Shown: positions 50,359 through 59,372 of the stretch, piece after piece
Numbering within the stretch: the first letter of the stretch is position 1
How the letters are laid out: each line of letters opens with the position of its first letter
Origin: Lachnospiraceae bacterium
GTDB taxonomy: Bacteria; Bacillota; Clostridia; Lachnospirales; Lachnospiraceae
Direction of reading: 5' to 3'
DNA length: 64,000 bases
Assembly: GCA_017936785.1 (NCBI GenBank)
Contig: JAGBEV010000055.1
Span: 1 to 64,000 of the forward strand
Translations under genes and position numbers: made by a program
The notes under the pieces: generated by a model
What the model was told of the DNA's origin: nothing
Seen by the model: the letters and a program-made list of their open reading frames with translations, nothing else
Databases searched by the model: none

Positions 50359-52905
50359 TTAATCTTTTTTCCTATCCCAAAGCTTTATCAGCGTACTGCT
50401 TAATATGTCAAAATCTATGGGCTTTGCAATATGTGCATCCATCCCTGCTTTCATAGTGCGGGCAATATCCTCTGCAAAAGCATTTGCCGTTACTGCGATA
50501 ATAGGAACTGACTTTGCATCCGCTCTCTTTAAGGCACGGATCGCTTTTGTGGCTTCACATCCGTCCAAAACGGGCATCTGCATATCCATTAACACAGCAT
50601 CAAAGGAAAATTCCTCAGAGGCTTCAAAGATTTCCAATGCCTCTTTTCCGTTCCATGCCTGAACCACCTCTACACCGCGCAGCTTTAGAATATCCGTAGC
50701 CAATTCCATATTCAGTTCATAATCCTCTGCCAACAGAATTCTCTTATCCGCCAGACAGCAATCCTGCTTTTCTTCCGTTTCCGCTTTTTCTTCCGTTCCC
50801 GCTTTTTCTTCCGGTTGCCGGGACAAAGGCTTTGCTGTATCAAAAGGCAGGATGATCGTAACCCGGGTTCCCTCTCCCGGAACACTGTCCACATGGATTT
50901 CACCGCCCATAAGGGAAACCAGATTCTTAACGATCAGCATTCCCATTCCTGCCTCTTCATTATTCTGTACGCCAAATCTTTTTCCATGTTTGTATGGAAT
51001 ATAGGTCTGTTCCTGAAATTCCCGGTTCATCCCCATTCCGTTATCGGATACCACAATCTGGTACTTGCTGTATTCCTGATTTTCAATCTCATTTAATTCT
51101 ATGGAAATGCGGTCTCCCTTTTGGGTAAACCGCAGGGAACTGGATATCAGATTGTTCATGATCTGCTCCAGCTGAACCTGATTTCCAAATACCTCTTTAT
51201 GCTGAACATTGCAGGTAAAATCCAGCTTTTTCTTTTCTTTTTCAACCCTGGCCTCAAACATACCCACACTTTGTTCCAGTTTTTCACACAGGTCAAAGTT
51301 TTCACCGCCCGCCGTCTCCTGCTCTACTCTGGACATTTCCAAAATGTGATTGATCAGTTTTAGAAGCTGTTTACTGGAATAATTTATTTTACTCAGATAT
51401 TCTTTGACCTTATTCCTGTCTTCTATATTCTCTTCTGCCATTTCTGACATATTGATGATCACATTTAAGGGCGTTCTCATATCGTGGCTGATACCGGCAA
51501 AAAACTTCTTTTGTGACTGACTGCTGGCATTTGCCGCCTTCAGGGAATCCTCCAGCAGAGTCATACGCTTTAACTGCTGTTCCTTTTCCTGCTCCACATG
51601 GCGGAAGCAGAGAACTGCCTCTTCTTTATTTAAGGAAGGGGAAAACATAATATGTATATTTACCCATTTCCATTCCTTTCCAAAAAGGCGCAGGAAATCT
51701 CCGCCGAAATCCTCGATCCTGTTCTCGATCTGTCTATGTATATTCTCCAGTGAGAAGCTCTCTTTAAATTCTTCAAAGGTATCCTCAGCTATGACATCTT
51801 TAAAAACATTTAAAAGATCCTGATAATTCCCATAAAGAGGCAGCCTGGAACGCACATATTCGGAACCCTTTATCATATCATAAGTACCTTTATTGATATT
51901 GACCCTGTAAAACGCATAATAAGAATTGCCCAAAATATGTACCGTCTCATTGATACGCCGTCTGTCCCTGTCCATCTGCCTCTGCCTAAACCACATAAAA
52001 GCAAAAACTGCCAATATCACTGCCATAAAAGCGATAAATAAACTCACCACAAATTCCCAGTTCTCAAGAAGATAAGCATTGGGTATCATCAGAACAGATA
52101 TCCAGCCTGTTGGTTCTTCCCTGTAATAAACCGACATTTCTTTATCTTCCGCTTCCAAATAATAATCATTCCAATTCCGGAAGCTGCCATTTGTGATTCC
52201 GTCAAATAACTCTCTGAAACTATCATGAAGAACTTCGCTGTCAATATGGGATTCGTTTTCTTCATATAATAAATTTCCCTTTGAATCACATACAAAATAA
52301 ACGCTTCCTTCGGGAAGTTCCTGAGAATTGACATGCACCCTAAAGTTTTCCGGATAAATATCAAAGGCAATGACGTTTCCGTTATCTCCGCATTCTTTTG
52401 CAATGGTTATAACCGGTTTATCGTATACGGAATCAGTATATACATCCGTAAATATGATCTCTCCGCCGGCACTTATGGCCTTTTTATACCATTCTTTCTC
52501 TAAAGCATTATATTCTTCTATATTTTCCCATGGATTCGCCGCAATCACTTTTCCGTTTATCACCGCATAGGGATTTATGATATCATCTCCCGCTGCCTCT
52601 GTGATCTTAATGAGATAATCCTTGATCCACTCATCAACAAATTCTTCTTCAACTTCATCTTCAACAAATCCTTCAATATATTGGGAACCGATGGTGATCA
52701 GCGACTGGTAAAATTCCAGATTATGTTCCTCTTCCACCGAATAGCTGTTAGCGATTTCTTCCCCCATGTTCTGTGCATTTTCCATCAGCATCTTACGGGA
52801 AAAAAGCAGACTGATTCCCGAAACAATGATCACAATAAAGAGTAAAACAGCATTTCCCCAAAACACAATAGAACGACTTTTTCTATCATTTATATGTCTT
52901 TTCAA
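50359..52905 (-). CDS. Hybrid sensor histidine kinase
   Basis: 848 residues starting at TTG (52905) with GGGGG upstream. Two helices (about 13-35 and 287-308) flank a ~250-residue extracellular domain of Cache type. Then HisKA with FFAGISHDMRTPLNVIINMS, HATPase with VVSDNGMGM and EEAGMGMLIVKNL, a low-complexity linker rich in EEKAGTEEKAETEE, and a receiver domain with VLMDMQMPVLDGCE. It probably feeds the Hpt and receiver/HD-GYP proteins downstream. Separated from the spoVAC gene by about 145 bases. Confidence 0.93.
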   Translation of the reverse strand: MKRHINDRKSRSIVFWGNAVLLFIVIIVSGISLLFSRKMLMENAQNMGEEIANSYSVEEEHNLEFYQSLITIGSQYIEGFVEDEVEEEFVDEWIKDYLIKITEAAGDDIINPYAVINGKVIAANPWENIEEYNALEKEWYKKAISAGGEIIFTDVYTDSVYDKPVITIAKECGDNGNVIAFDIYPENFRVHVNSQELPEGSVYFVCDSKGNLLYEENESHIDSEVLHDSFRELFDGITNGSFRNWNDYYLEAEDKEMSVYYREEPTGWISVLMIPNAYLLENWEFVVSLFIAFMAVILAVFAFMWFRQRQMDRDRRRINETVHILGNSYYAFYRVNINKGTYDMIKGSEYVRSRLPLYGNYQDLLNVFKDVIAEDTFEEFKESFSLENIHRQIENRIEDFGGDFLRLFGKEWKWVNIHIMFSPSLNKEEAVLCFRHVEQEKEQQLKRMTLLEDSLKAANASSQSQKKFFAGISHDMRTPLNVIINMSEMAEENIEDRNKVKEYLSKINYSSKQLLKLINHILEMSRVEQETAGGENFDLCEKLEQSVGMFEARVEKEKKKLDFTCNVQHKEVFGNQVQLEQIMNNLISSSLRFTQKGDRISIELNEIENQEYSKYQIVVSDNGMGMNREFQEQTYIPYKHGKRFGVQNNEEAGMGMLIVKNLVSLMGGEIHVDSVPGEGTRVTIILPFDTAKPLSRQPEEKAGTEEKAETEEKQDCCLADKRILLAEDYELNMELATDILKLRGVEVVQAWNGKEALEIFEASEEFSFDAVLMDMQMPVLDGCEATKAIRALKRADAKSVPIIAVTANAFAEDIARTMKAGMDAHIAKPIDFDILSSTLIKLWDRKKD

Positions 52906-53051
52906 CGCATTTTCCCCCTATAGCACTTATGCCTTTCTGTTTTTATGCAAATTTAGACAAACTCCCACATAATAATAAAATTATATTAAAACATGCTTTT
53001 AATGTCAATTTCATATTCCATAAAGACATGATCAAAAAAGCGCAAAGACCA

Positions 53052-53522
53052 TTATACTATACCAACTATCTTGCCGATCCAATAGATCAGCCCCAACAGC
53101 CAGCTTGTAAAGATGCCATATAGGATAACCGGTCCGGCAATGGTAAATATTTTTACCCCTACTCCGAAAACCTGTCCTTCCGTCTGAAATTCGATTGCCG
53201 GGGCACATACGGAGTTGGCAAATCCCGTAATGGGAACCAGGGCTCCCGCTCCACCAAAATCTGCAATAGGCTGATATAAACTGAGTCCCGTAAGAATGAC
53301 GCTCAACAAAATCAGCAAAAGCGAGCACCAGGTTCCCGCCATATCCTTATCCAGTCCCATTGCCTTTGCGCCTTCCAGAATTCCCTGTCCTATGGTGCAG
53401 ATAATACCGCCTGTAATAAATGCCTTGATCATCTGTAAAGGCAGATTATTCTTAGGCGTTACCTGTTTTACCAGTTCATCATATTGTTTGATCTTTTCCT
53501 GTTCCAATTCTTTTTTTGTCAT
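53052..53522 (-). CDS. spoVAC: Stage V sporulation protein AC
   Basis: About 156 residues from the ATG at 53522 (AAAGGA upstream). A membrane protein with about four helices: PKNNLPLQMIKAFITGGIIC, GTWCSLLLILLSVILTGLSL, DFGGAGALVPITGFANS. SpoVAC is a mechanosensitive channel of the spore inner membrane required for dipicolinic-acid movement. It follows spoVAB by about 22 bases. The usual spoVAD and spoVAE do not follow; the next gene is a hybrid kinase. Confidence 0.93.
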   Translation of the reverse strand: MTKKELEQEKIKQYDELVKQVTPKNNLPLQMIKAFITGGIICTIGQGILEGAKAMGLDKDMAGTWCSLLLILLSVILTGLSLYQPIADFGGAGALVPITGFANSVCAPAIEFQTEGQVFGVGVKIFTIAGPVILYGIFTSWLLGLIYWIGKIVGIV

Positions 53523-53544
53523 GAATTCCATTCCTTTCACACGA

Positions 53545-53988
53545 TTATTCTATTCCCTGTATAAAATACACTAAAGAACCGGTCATTTTTCCCAATGCCA
53601 TAGTAAAGATCGCTATGCCGATTCCCCATTTCAGCCTTACCCTTCTGGTAAATATGGGAATGGAGTCTAACATCTCCGCAATGGACAATGCAAGGCATCC
53701 CACAAAGCAGCCGGTAAAAAAACCAATAATGCTTCCCACTATGGGACTCCATCCTGCCAATATCAATTTGCTGTACTGGTGCAATTCTTCAAAGATGCTG
53801 AACAGCATTCCCGTAATGGTGCCAAAGACCACGAAATTCTCATAGATCAAAATGTGATTTGCCGTATGGGTTTTTCCTGCAAATCTGGGAACCAGACCAA
53901 TTGCTGCCAATACCGTAAAAACTCCTGCTGCCGCCAGGGCTCCAAAGGAAACGCCGGATATGACCAGCAATAAATATTTAAGGAGCAT
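53545..53988 (-). CDS. spoVAB: Stage V sporulation protein AB
   Basis: About 147 residues; TTG at 53991 or ATG at 53988, both downstream of GGGAGGG that lies inside the spoVAA end. Four hydrophobic helices, with FAGKTHTANHILIYENFVVF and GSIIGFFTGCFVGCLALSIA matching SpoVAB. It is part of the SpoVA channel for dipicolinic acid in forespores. Overlaps spoVAA by about 11-14 bases. Confidence 0.92.
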   Translation of the reverse strand: MLLKYLLLVISGVSFGALAAAGVFTVLAAIGLVPRFAGKTHTANHILIYENFVVFGTITGMLFSIFEELHQYSKLILAGWSPIVGSIIGFFTGCFVGCLALSIAEMLDSIPIFTRRVRLKWGIGIAIFTMALGKMTGSLVYFIQGIE

Positions 53989-54601
53989 CAATGATATTTC
54001 CCTCCCTGTCCCATGTCTCTGTCAACGTCATATTGACATCATCCTCGTATTTTCTCATGGAAACCTCTATAGGCGTTGGATCATGGGTGATCCTGCGCTT
54101 ACCGATGTGATTAAAGAATATGATGATCCCTGCAGCCAGACCAAAAGAGTAAGCGATCTCAATGGTCATCATGCCCCTGCCTGCTTCTCCCGTTATCAGA
54201 GATGATATCTGTTCAAAAACTTCCCGTATTCCGATATCGTTATGAAATGCCATAATGGTAAATCCTGTTCCGAAAAAACTGACACAGGAAACAAAAATAA
54301 CCTTCAGTATCTCCCATGCTTTATTATGTTTTGGATTGGAAGAGTATTCCAAAATGACTTCCCGGGCTCCCAGGGGTATGACCATTACCGACTGACATGC
54401 CTTCTCGATGCAGCTGATGATCTTTAACTGGCTGACGATCCGTCTGGTATGGTCCTCCTGGAACTGGTATACCGGAACCTGTCTGACCTTTTCCATCAGC
54501 TCTTTATTTTTTCCGGTTACTTCTGCCACGTCATTTACTGTGATCTGGCTGTGGGTACTCTGCATTTTAGGACTAAGATTCAAATAGATTATATCTGTCA
54601 T
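53978..54601 (-). CDS. spoVAA: Stage V sporulation protein AA
   Basis: A 207-residue protein with an N-terminal soluble domain (IYLNLSPKMQSTHSQITVND) and two C-terminal helices, ending RRITHDPTPIEVSMRKYEDD, as in SpoVAA. First gene of spoVAA-AB-AC. GGAG precedes ATG. The 78-base gap upstream has no clear sigma-G promoter (a GAATA at about -35 and ATTA near -10 only). Confidence 0.9.
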   Translation of the reverse strand: MTDIIYLNLSPKMQSTHSQITVNDVAEVTGKNKELMEKVRQVPVYQFQEDHTRRIVSQLKIISCIEKACQSVMVIPLGAREVILEYSSNPKHNKAWEILKVIFVSCVSFFGTGFTIMAFHNDIGIREVFEQISSLITGEAGRGMMTIEIAYSFGLAAGIIIFFNHIGKRRITHDPTPIEVSMRKYEDDVNMTLTETWDREGNIIDAP

Positions 54602-54679
54602 CTTTTCATCTCCAACGGTTTTTCTAATAGTTTCTCTTAAACCGGAAAAAATATTCGCAAACCGTCTAAGATTGAATTT

Positions 54680-55777
54680 TTACTTTTTCTCTTTTATTCC
54701 CAGCAAAAGAAATCTGAGAAGGGGAACCCTGCTGACAATTTCATATAAAACAGGAAGCAGAATAACCTCCCCGGTCAGGATCAGCAGATAATTAAGGAGC
54801 ATGGGCAGCTGCATATAAGAAGTAATAACATATGCGATTATCACTAACAACGGATAATGCAATACATAAAATCCGAAATTTCTCTTTGTCATATACTCTG
54901 CAAAGGCATTTGTTCCGTTAAAATGCGCTTTAAACAGTCCCAGTACCGCCAATATCATGATCCATGCATAGAAATTGGTAAACGGATGCTTTAAACAACT
55001 TTGTGACGCATAATTTTCTCCGTAAAAATAAATGGTATAACCGATTCCCGTTCCCACTGCCAGGATCGTCAGCCATATATGGTGCTCTGCAAGGGCATCT
55101 GTGACCTTTTCATGAGAAAACACGTAATAACCCAGCAAAAACATAAATATGTAAATTCCATTCCGGTACACTTCGATCAAAGGGGTATTTAATATACTGG
55201 AACTTCCCCATACTGCAATGACCAACAAAAACAGAACAGCCATATTGACCTTACCGCCCAGTTCCCACTGCCTGTCATTTTTATCAATGCAGCGGAGCAA
55301 AAGCAGGATCATGGATGCAAGAAACAGTTCATGGGCAAACCACAAGGGTCCGATTCCCATGAGACAAAAGATGAAATATTTGATAAAACCGGGAATCACA
55401 TCTCCGTTTCCCCCAAACATATCCGTATACCGGTTCGTAACCCAGCCTGAGATCCATCCCAAAATAAAAATCCCTGCCAGGGAAGGGATAAGAAGGCGTT
55501 TCACCCGTTCATCTGCAAATGCTTTATTACTTCTTTTTTCCAGAGAATATCTTGCGCTCATTCCCCCGATGACAAAGAGCAGACACATAAACCAGGGATA
55601 TATGAAATACAAAATCCCATCCATCTGGGGAATTCCTGTTACACTGATATTGCTGATCACGCCCTTACTGTTAAACAGATACACCACATGGTAAAGAACA
55701 ACCAATGCTACTGTTACCCAGCGGATATTATCAATATAATGCTTTCTTGTATTACTGTTCTCCATTTTGGTTTCCAT
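54680..55777 (-). CDS. Acyltransferase family membrane protein
   Basis: A 365-residue membrane protein with about ten helices of the Acyl_transf_3 family (PF01757). The N-terminus reads RKHYIDNIRWVTVALVVLYH, containing the usual D-RW and histidine motif, then YPWFMCLLFVIGGMSARYSL and GIGPLWFAHELFLASMIL. Members O-acylate exported polysaccharides or envelope glycans. It overlaps the XRE-AbrB regulator by 26 bases, so it is probably under its control. Confidence 0.88.
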   Translation of the reverse strand: METKMENSNTRKHYIDNIRWVTVALVVLYHVVYLFNSKGVISNISVTGIPQMDGILYFIYPWFMCLLFVIGGMSARYSLEKRSNKAFADERVKRLLIPSLAGIFILGWISGWVTNRYTDMFGGNGDVIPGFIKYFIFCLMGIGPLWFAHELFLASMILLLLRCIDKNDRQWELGGKVNMAVLFLLVIAVWGSSSILNTPLIEVYRNGIYIFMFLLGYYVFSHEKVTDALAEHHIWLTILAVGTGIGYTIYFYGENYASQSCLKHPFTNFYAWIMILAVLGLFKAHFNGTNAFAEYMTKRNFGFYVLHYPLLVIIAYVITSYMQLPMLLNYLLILTGEVILLPVLYEIVSRVPLLRFLLLGIKEKK

Positions 55778-56228
55778 CCTTCTTTTCTCCCTTATCCTTC
55801 TCTTTTTTATGAAACAGATTATTCCTTACAATATCGACCATTTCAAACACACTTCTTTTGGGAACGATCCCGATTCCCTTTTCTTCATCTCCAAACAGAA
55901 GCAGCTGGTCTCCCGGTTCTATTTCAAACACCTCTCTCGCCTTTTTGGGAATCACGATCTGTCCCCGTTCCCCTACTGTAACAGAGCCAAAGAAATATTT
56001 CCCCTTAGGCGGTATGGGAATTCCTTCTTCCTTCTCGGAATATTTGACCAGATCATCTATGGTAACATGAAATAAATCCGCCAGCGCTGCGCAGCAGTTC
56101 ATATCAGGAAGGCTTTCACCTTTTTCCCATTTGGCGACTGCCTGTCTGGATACCCCTATCCTTTCAGCCACTTCCTCCTGGGTCATATGATTTCTCTTTC
56201 TTAAAGTTGTTAAATTCATATTTATCAT
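55752..56228 (-). CDS. HTH XRE regulator fused to an AbrB/SpoVT domain
   Basis: About 158 residues from the ATG at 56228 (AGGAGG upstream; 56267 has none). XRE helix-turn-helix (HMTQEEVAERIGVSRQAVAK) at the N-terminus, then an AbrB-like swapped-hairpin domain GSVTVGERGQIVIPKKAREV with LLLFGDEEKGIGIVP, and a charged tail (KKEKDKGEKKDGNQ). Two DNA-binding modules in one protein are unusual but recur in Clostridia. TATAAT lies about 25 bases upstream of the RBS. Likely regulates the coupled acyltransferase gene. Confidence 0.9.
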   Translation of the reverse strand: MINMNLTTLRKRNHMTQEEVAERIGVSRQAVAKWEKGESLPDMNCCAALADLFHVTIDDLVKYSEKEEGIPIPPKGKYFFGSVTVGERGQIVIPKKAREVFEIEPGDQLLLFGDEEKGIGIVPKRSVFEMVDIVRNNLFHKKEKDKGEKKDGNQNGEQ

Positions 56229-56354
56229 ATTTTTCATACCTCCTGAAATCATTATAATCTCTGACATACTTATATTCCATTAACAGATATTAACATTGAT
56301 GTATATATTCATTAACAATCAGTCTGTTTCTCTTTCGGTTCAATTGACAGCAGG

Positions 56355-56400
56355 CATAAAAAATTGGAATCTGTCAATAGGCAGATTCCAATTTTTTATG
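56355..56400. terminator. Bidirectional terminator after hybrid kinase 2
   Basis: GCATAAAAAATTGGAATCTG (from 56354) pairs perfectly with CAGATTCCAATTTTTTATGC (from 56382), flanked by T/A tracts, 37 bases from the kinase stop. Confidence 0.88.
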
Positions 56401-56436
56401 CCCTATGCTGCAGCTATATTTAGATCTTAATCTTCC

Positions 56437-58968
56437 CTACATATATTTCTGCAGCTCATGGATCAATTTTTTCACGTCTATGGGTTTTGCTATATGCGCA
56501 TTCATGCCGCACTGAAGGCAGCGCTGGATATCCTCTGAAAACGCATCTGCAGTCATTGCAATAATAGGCAGTCCCGCATCCTGGCGGTCCAAAGCCCGTA
56601 TAGCCTTTGCAGCCTCATAACCATCCATGACCGGCATCCGGATATCCATCAAAATGAGATCATAAGTCCCCGGCTCTGACTGTTCAAATTTTTCAACACA
56701 GATCTTACCATTTTCCGCCCGGTCCAGTTCAAATCCCGCACATGTCAGGATCTCATTTGCGATCTCCCAGTTCAGGTCATTGTCCTCTGCCAGTAGAATA
56801 CGCTTCCCGGCAAAGTCCCGGATATGCTCTTCTTTTTGTTCCGGCACGCCGGACTCTTCCTCTACAAACCGGCTCAGTCCCATGAATAGATTGGACTTAA
56901 ACAGCGGCTTGGAAATAAATCCCTGTGCTCCTGCTTCCAGAGCCTCTTTCTCTATGTCACTCCAGTCATAAGCGGAAATGATCAGAATGGGAACATCCTT
57001 ACCCAGACGTTTCCTAAGCTCCCGTGTGGTTTCCAGTCCGTCCATATCCGGCATTTTCCAGTCGATCAGTACAAGCTGGTAATCATCATGCACTCCATGG
57101 TGTTTTTCTGCCATATCTACGGCTGTTCTGCCATCTAACGCCCAATCTGCGCTAATGCCGATTTCACCCAGCACATCCACGGCACTGCTGCAAAGATCCT
57201 TATTATTGTCCACTACCAGCACATGCCATGGCGGAAGTATCATTTCTTCCTCCTTTGCCGCAACCTTCTCAAGATCCAGGGTAACATGGAATTCGCTTCC
57301 TTTCCCCGGCACACTGGTTACCTTTATCTCACCCTTCATGGCATCTACAATATATTTGGTGATCGCCATGCCCAGACCGGTTCCCTCAGTCTTGTTTACC
57401 TGTTCATTCTTTTCTCTTGTAAAAGTCTCAAAGATATTTTGCTGGAATTCCTCAGACATTCCGATTCCCGTATCCTTTACCCGGAAATGACAGCGGACAT
57501 AATGATCTCCCGCAGGTGATGCCTCCTGAGCCAGATAGACATTGATGGTCCCGCCCTCAGGGGTAAATTTTATAGCATTGGACAGCAGATTGATCAACAC
57601 CTGATTCAACCGGACGCTGTCGCAATATACATCTTCTGTCTGAATTTTACTGATAAAAATATCAAAATGCTGATTCTTTGCCTTGATCTGCGGCTGTACG
57701 ATATTGACAATGCTGTCCATGGTATCCCTCAGGGACAGCACATCCATATTCAGGGACAGCTTCCCGCTTTCGATCTTGGACATATCCAGCACATCATTGA
57801 TCAGTCCCAGAAGATGCTTGCTGGATAAGGTGATCTTTTGCAGGCAGTCCTGTACTCTTGCCGTATCCTGTATATTGGTCATGGCAATTGCGGTCATTCC
57901 CACAATTCCGTTCATAGGCGTACGTATATCATGGCTCATGTTGGACAGAAATTCACTTTTAGCCCTGTTGGCACGAACAGCTTCCTGTTCCGCTGTCTCC
58001 AGTTCCCTCAGCTGTCCTCTTGTCATTCTGTAATATAAAGCAAAGATAATGAGAACAGCTATCAAAATAATACTACATGATCCCAGCACAATGTACTGAT
58101 GCTGATTGCTTAAATCACTAACCGTCTCATCCAAAACACCGAAAGGCATGACGGTTACCAGATACCATTCCGAATCCGGCAGGTGCGTACACAACACATG
58201 CCTGTATGTACCGTCAGCCCGGATCGTTGCCGAATAATCCTGATCCGAATTAATGGCTGCCTGCAATTCCCGTGCATACTCTTCTGCCGTTTTTCCGTCT
58301 ACCTCAGTAAACATTTCTCCGATACGGGTAAAATAATCCATATCACGGGTCCTCATTACAAAGGTACCGTCCCTGCGGATAATGTGGGAATACACAATAG
58401 CGTCATCATCGCTGAGAGCAAGAACATTATCCAGATATTCCATGGGCAGCCCCGCCACCATTGCAGTGCTGGTCTTCCCGTTTTTCATGGGATACTCAGC
58501 AGCAATGATCAGCAACAGCATTTTTTCTTCGTCCTGATTGTAGCCGCTGAACACTCTCAGACTATTATCGTTCAAAACTTTCGTAAAGGTTTCTTCATCA
58601 TAAGGCTCCACCGGGTCACCATATATCGTTTCACATTCGCCGTCTGTCGTGTAAAGCCCCAGATAGACAAAGTTACGCACCCTTGCACTTCGGGATAATT
58701 GGTAGATCATTTCAGCCCCATAGTAAAAATCCTCCGGGGGATTGCCTTCCAGAATCCCATTTACCTCCAAAATCTGCAAATCAATAACAGCATCAAATTT
58801 TTGCTGTACCTGTTTAGCCATCTCCGTCATATAAAGCGTTCCGATCTCATTGATCGCTTCATTGCTTTTCTTATTCATGACCGTACCCATCAGTAAGAAA
58901 ATAACGATACATAAAATAATCAGACCACTAAAACTGCTCCACAAAAAAATCTTTGCTTTTCTAAACAT
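56437..58968 (-). CDS. Hybrid sensor histidine kinase with two receiver domains
   Basis: About 843 residues from the ATG at 58968 (GGAG upstream; TTG at 58974 also possible). N-terminal helix (about 10-30), Cache-type sensor region, second helix near 300, HisKA with FLSNMSHDIRTPMNGIVGMT, HATPase with VKDTGIGMSEEF and KTEGTGLGMAITKYI, receiver 1 with LVLIDWKMPDMDG, and receiver 2 with LILMDIRMPVMDGYE. It may share the Hpt protein at 46606. Closed by a strong terminator. Confidence 0.93.
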   Translation of the reverse strand: MFRKAKIFLWSSFSGLIILCIVIFLLMGTVMNKKSNEAINEIGTLYMTEMAKQVQQKFDAVIDLQILEVNGILEGNPPEDFYYGAEMIYQLSRSARVRNFVYLGLYTTDGECETIYGDPVEPYDEETFTKVLNDNSLRVFSGYNQDEEKMLLLIIAAEYPMKNGKTSTAMVAGLPMEYLDNVLALSDDDAIVYSHIIRRDGTFVMRTRDMDYFTRIGEMFTEVDGKTAEEYARELQAAINSDQDYSATIRADGTYRHVLCTHLPDSEWYLVTVMPFGVLDETVSDLSNQHQYIVLGSCSIILIAVLIIFALYYRMTRGQLRELETAEQEAVRANRAKSEFLSNMSHDIRTPMNGIVGMTAIAMTNIQDTARVQDCLQKITLSSKHLLGLINDVLDMSKIESGKLSLNMDVLSLRDTMDSIVNIVQPQIKAKNQHFDIFISKIQTEDVYCDSVRLNQVLINLLSNAIKFTPEGGTINVYLAQEASPAGDHYVRCHFRVKDTGIGMSEEFQQNIFETFTREKNEQVNKTEGTGLGMAITKYIVDAMKGEIKVTSVPGKGSEFHVTLDLEKVAAKEEEMILPPWHVLVVDNNKDLCSSAVDVLGEIGISADWALDGRTAVDMAEKHHGVHDDYQLVLIDWKMPDMDGLETTRELRKRLGKDVPILIISAYDWSDIEKEALEAGAQGFISKPLFKSNLFMGLSRFVEEESGVPEQKEEHIRDFAGKRILLAEDNDLNWEIANEILTCAGFELDRAENGKICVEKFEQSEPGTYDLILMDIRMPVMDGYEAAKAIRALDRQDAGLPIIAMTADAFSEDIQRCLQCGMNAHIAKPIDVKKLIHELQKYM

Positions 58969-59297
58969 ATTCAAAAAACTCCTTCCACAAATAGCAGGCA
59001 GAAATCATTTTATATAATATCAAACCAATTTAAACAAAATTTTTTTAATTATAACATTTTATATGGGTAAAATATACCATTTTTAAAGAATTCATGAAAT
59101 TCAGAATACCTGCTATACACCCATTATTGTTCCGATCCAATAAACCAGCCCAGCAGCCATCCGGTAATATTCCGTTTCCCATTTTTCACCACTTCAAATA
59201 TTACCACATTTTTATAGTACTTAAGTACTTTTTTGTATTGTTTTGTCGAATTTTGTTGTAAAACCAAAATAGATATTATAAAAAAGGGGGAAAAATC
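58969..59297. other. Intergenic region between kinase and chemoreceptor
   Basis: AT-rich divergent promoter area of about 330 bases. It contains a relic of a spoVAC 3' end (59113-59175, minus strand) and, at about 59220-59297, low-complexity A/T DNA with TATTAT or TATAAA -10 candidates for the plus-strand chemoreceptor and an RBS AAGGGGG at 59284-59290. Confidence 0.45.
59113..59175 (-). pseudogene. Relic of a spoVAC-like 3' end
   Basis: In one minus frame it reads AAGLVYWIGTIMGV and stop; in the next frame NITGWLLG. The intact SpoVAC ends FTSWLLGLIYWIGKIVGIV. With one or two base deletions the DNA lines up over about 55 bases with 53052-53110. No upstream part of the gene is present. Confidence 0.55.
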
Positions 59298-59372
59298 TTG
59301 AAAAAATAAATCAAAATAACTCATCTGATCATATTACTGATTATCATTGTCCAGATACTGGTTCTCTCCATA

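Noticed and set aside
54602-54679. Sigma-G promoter for spoVAA
   Set aside because: Only a GAATA and a partial -10 are present with poor spacing; not convincing by eye.
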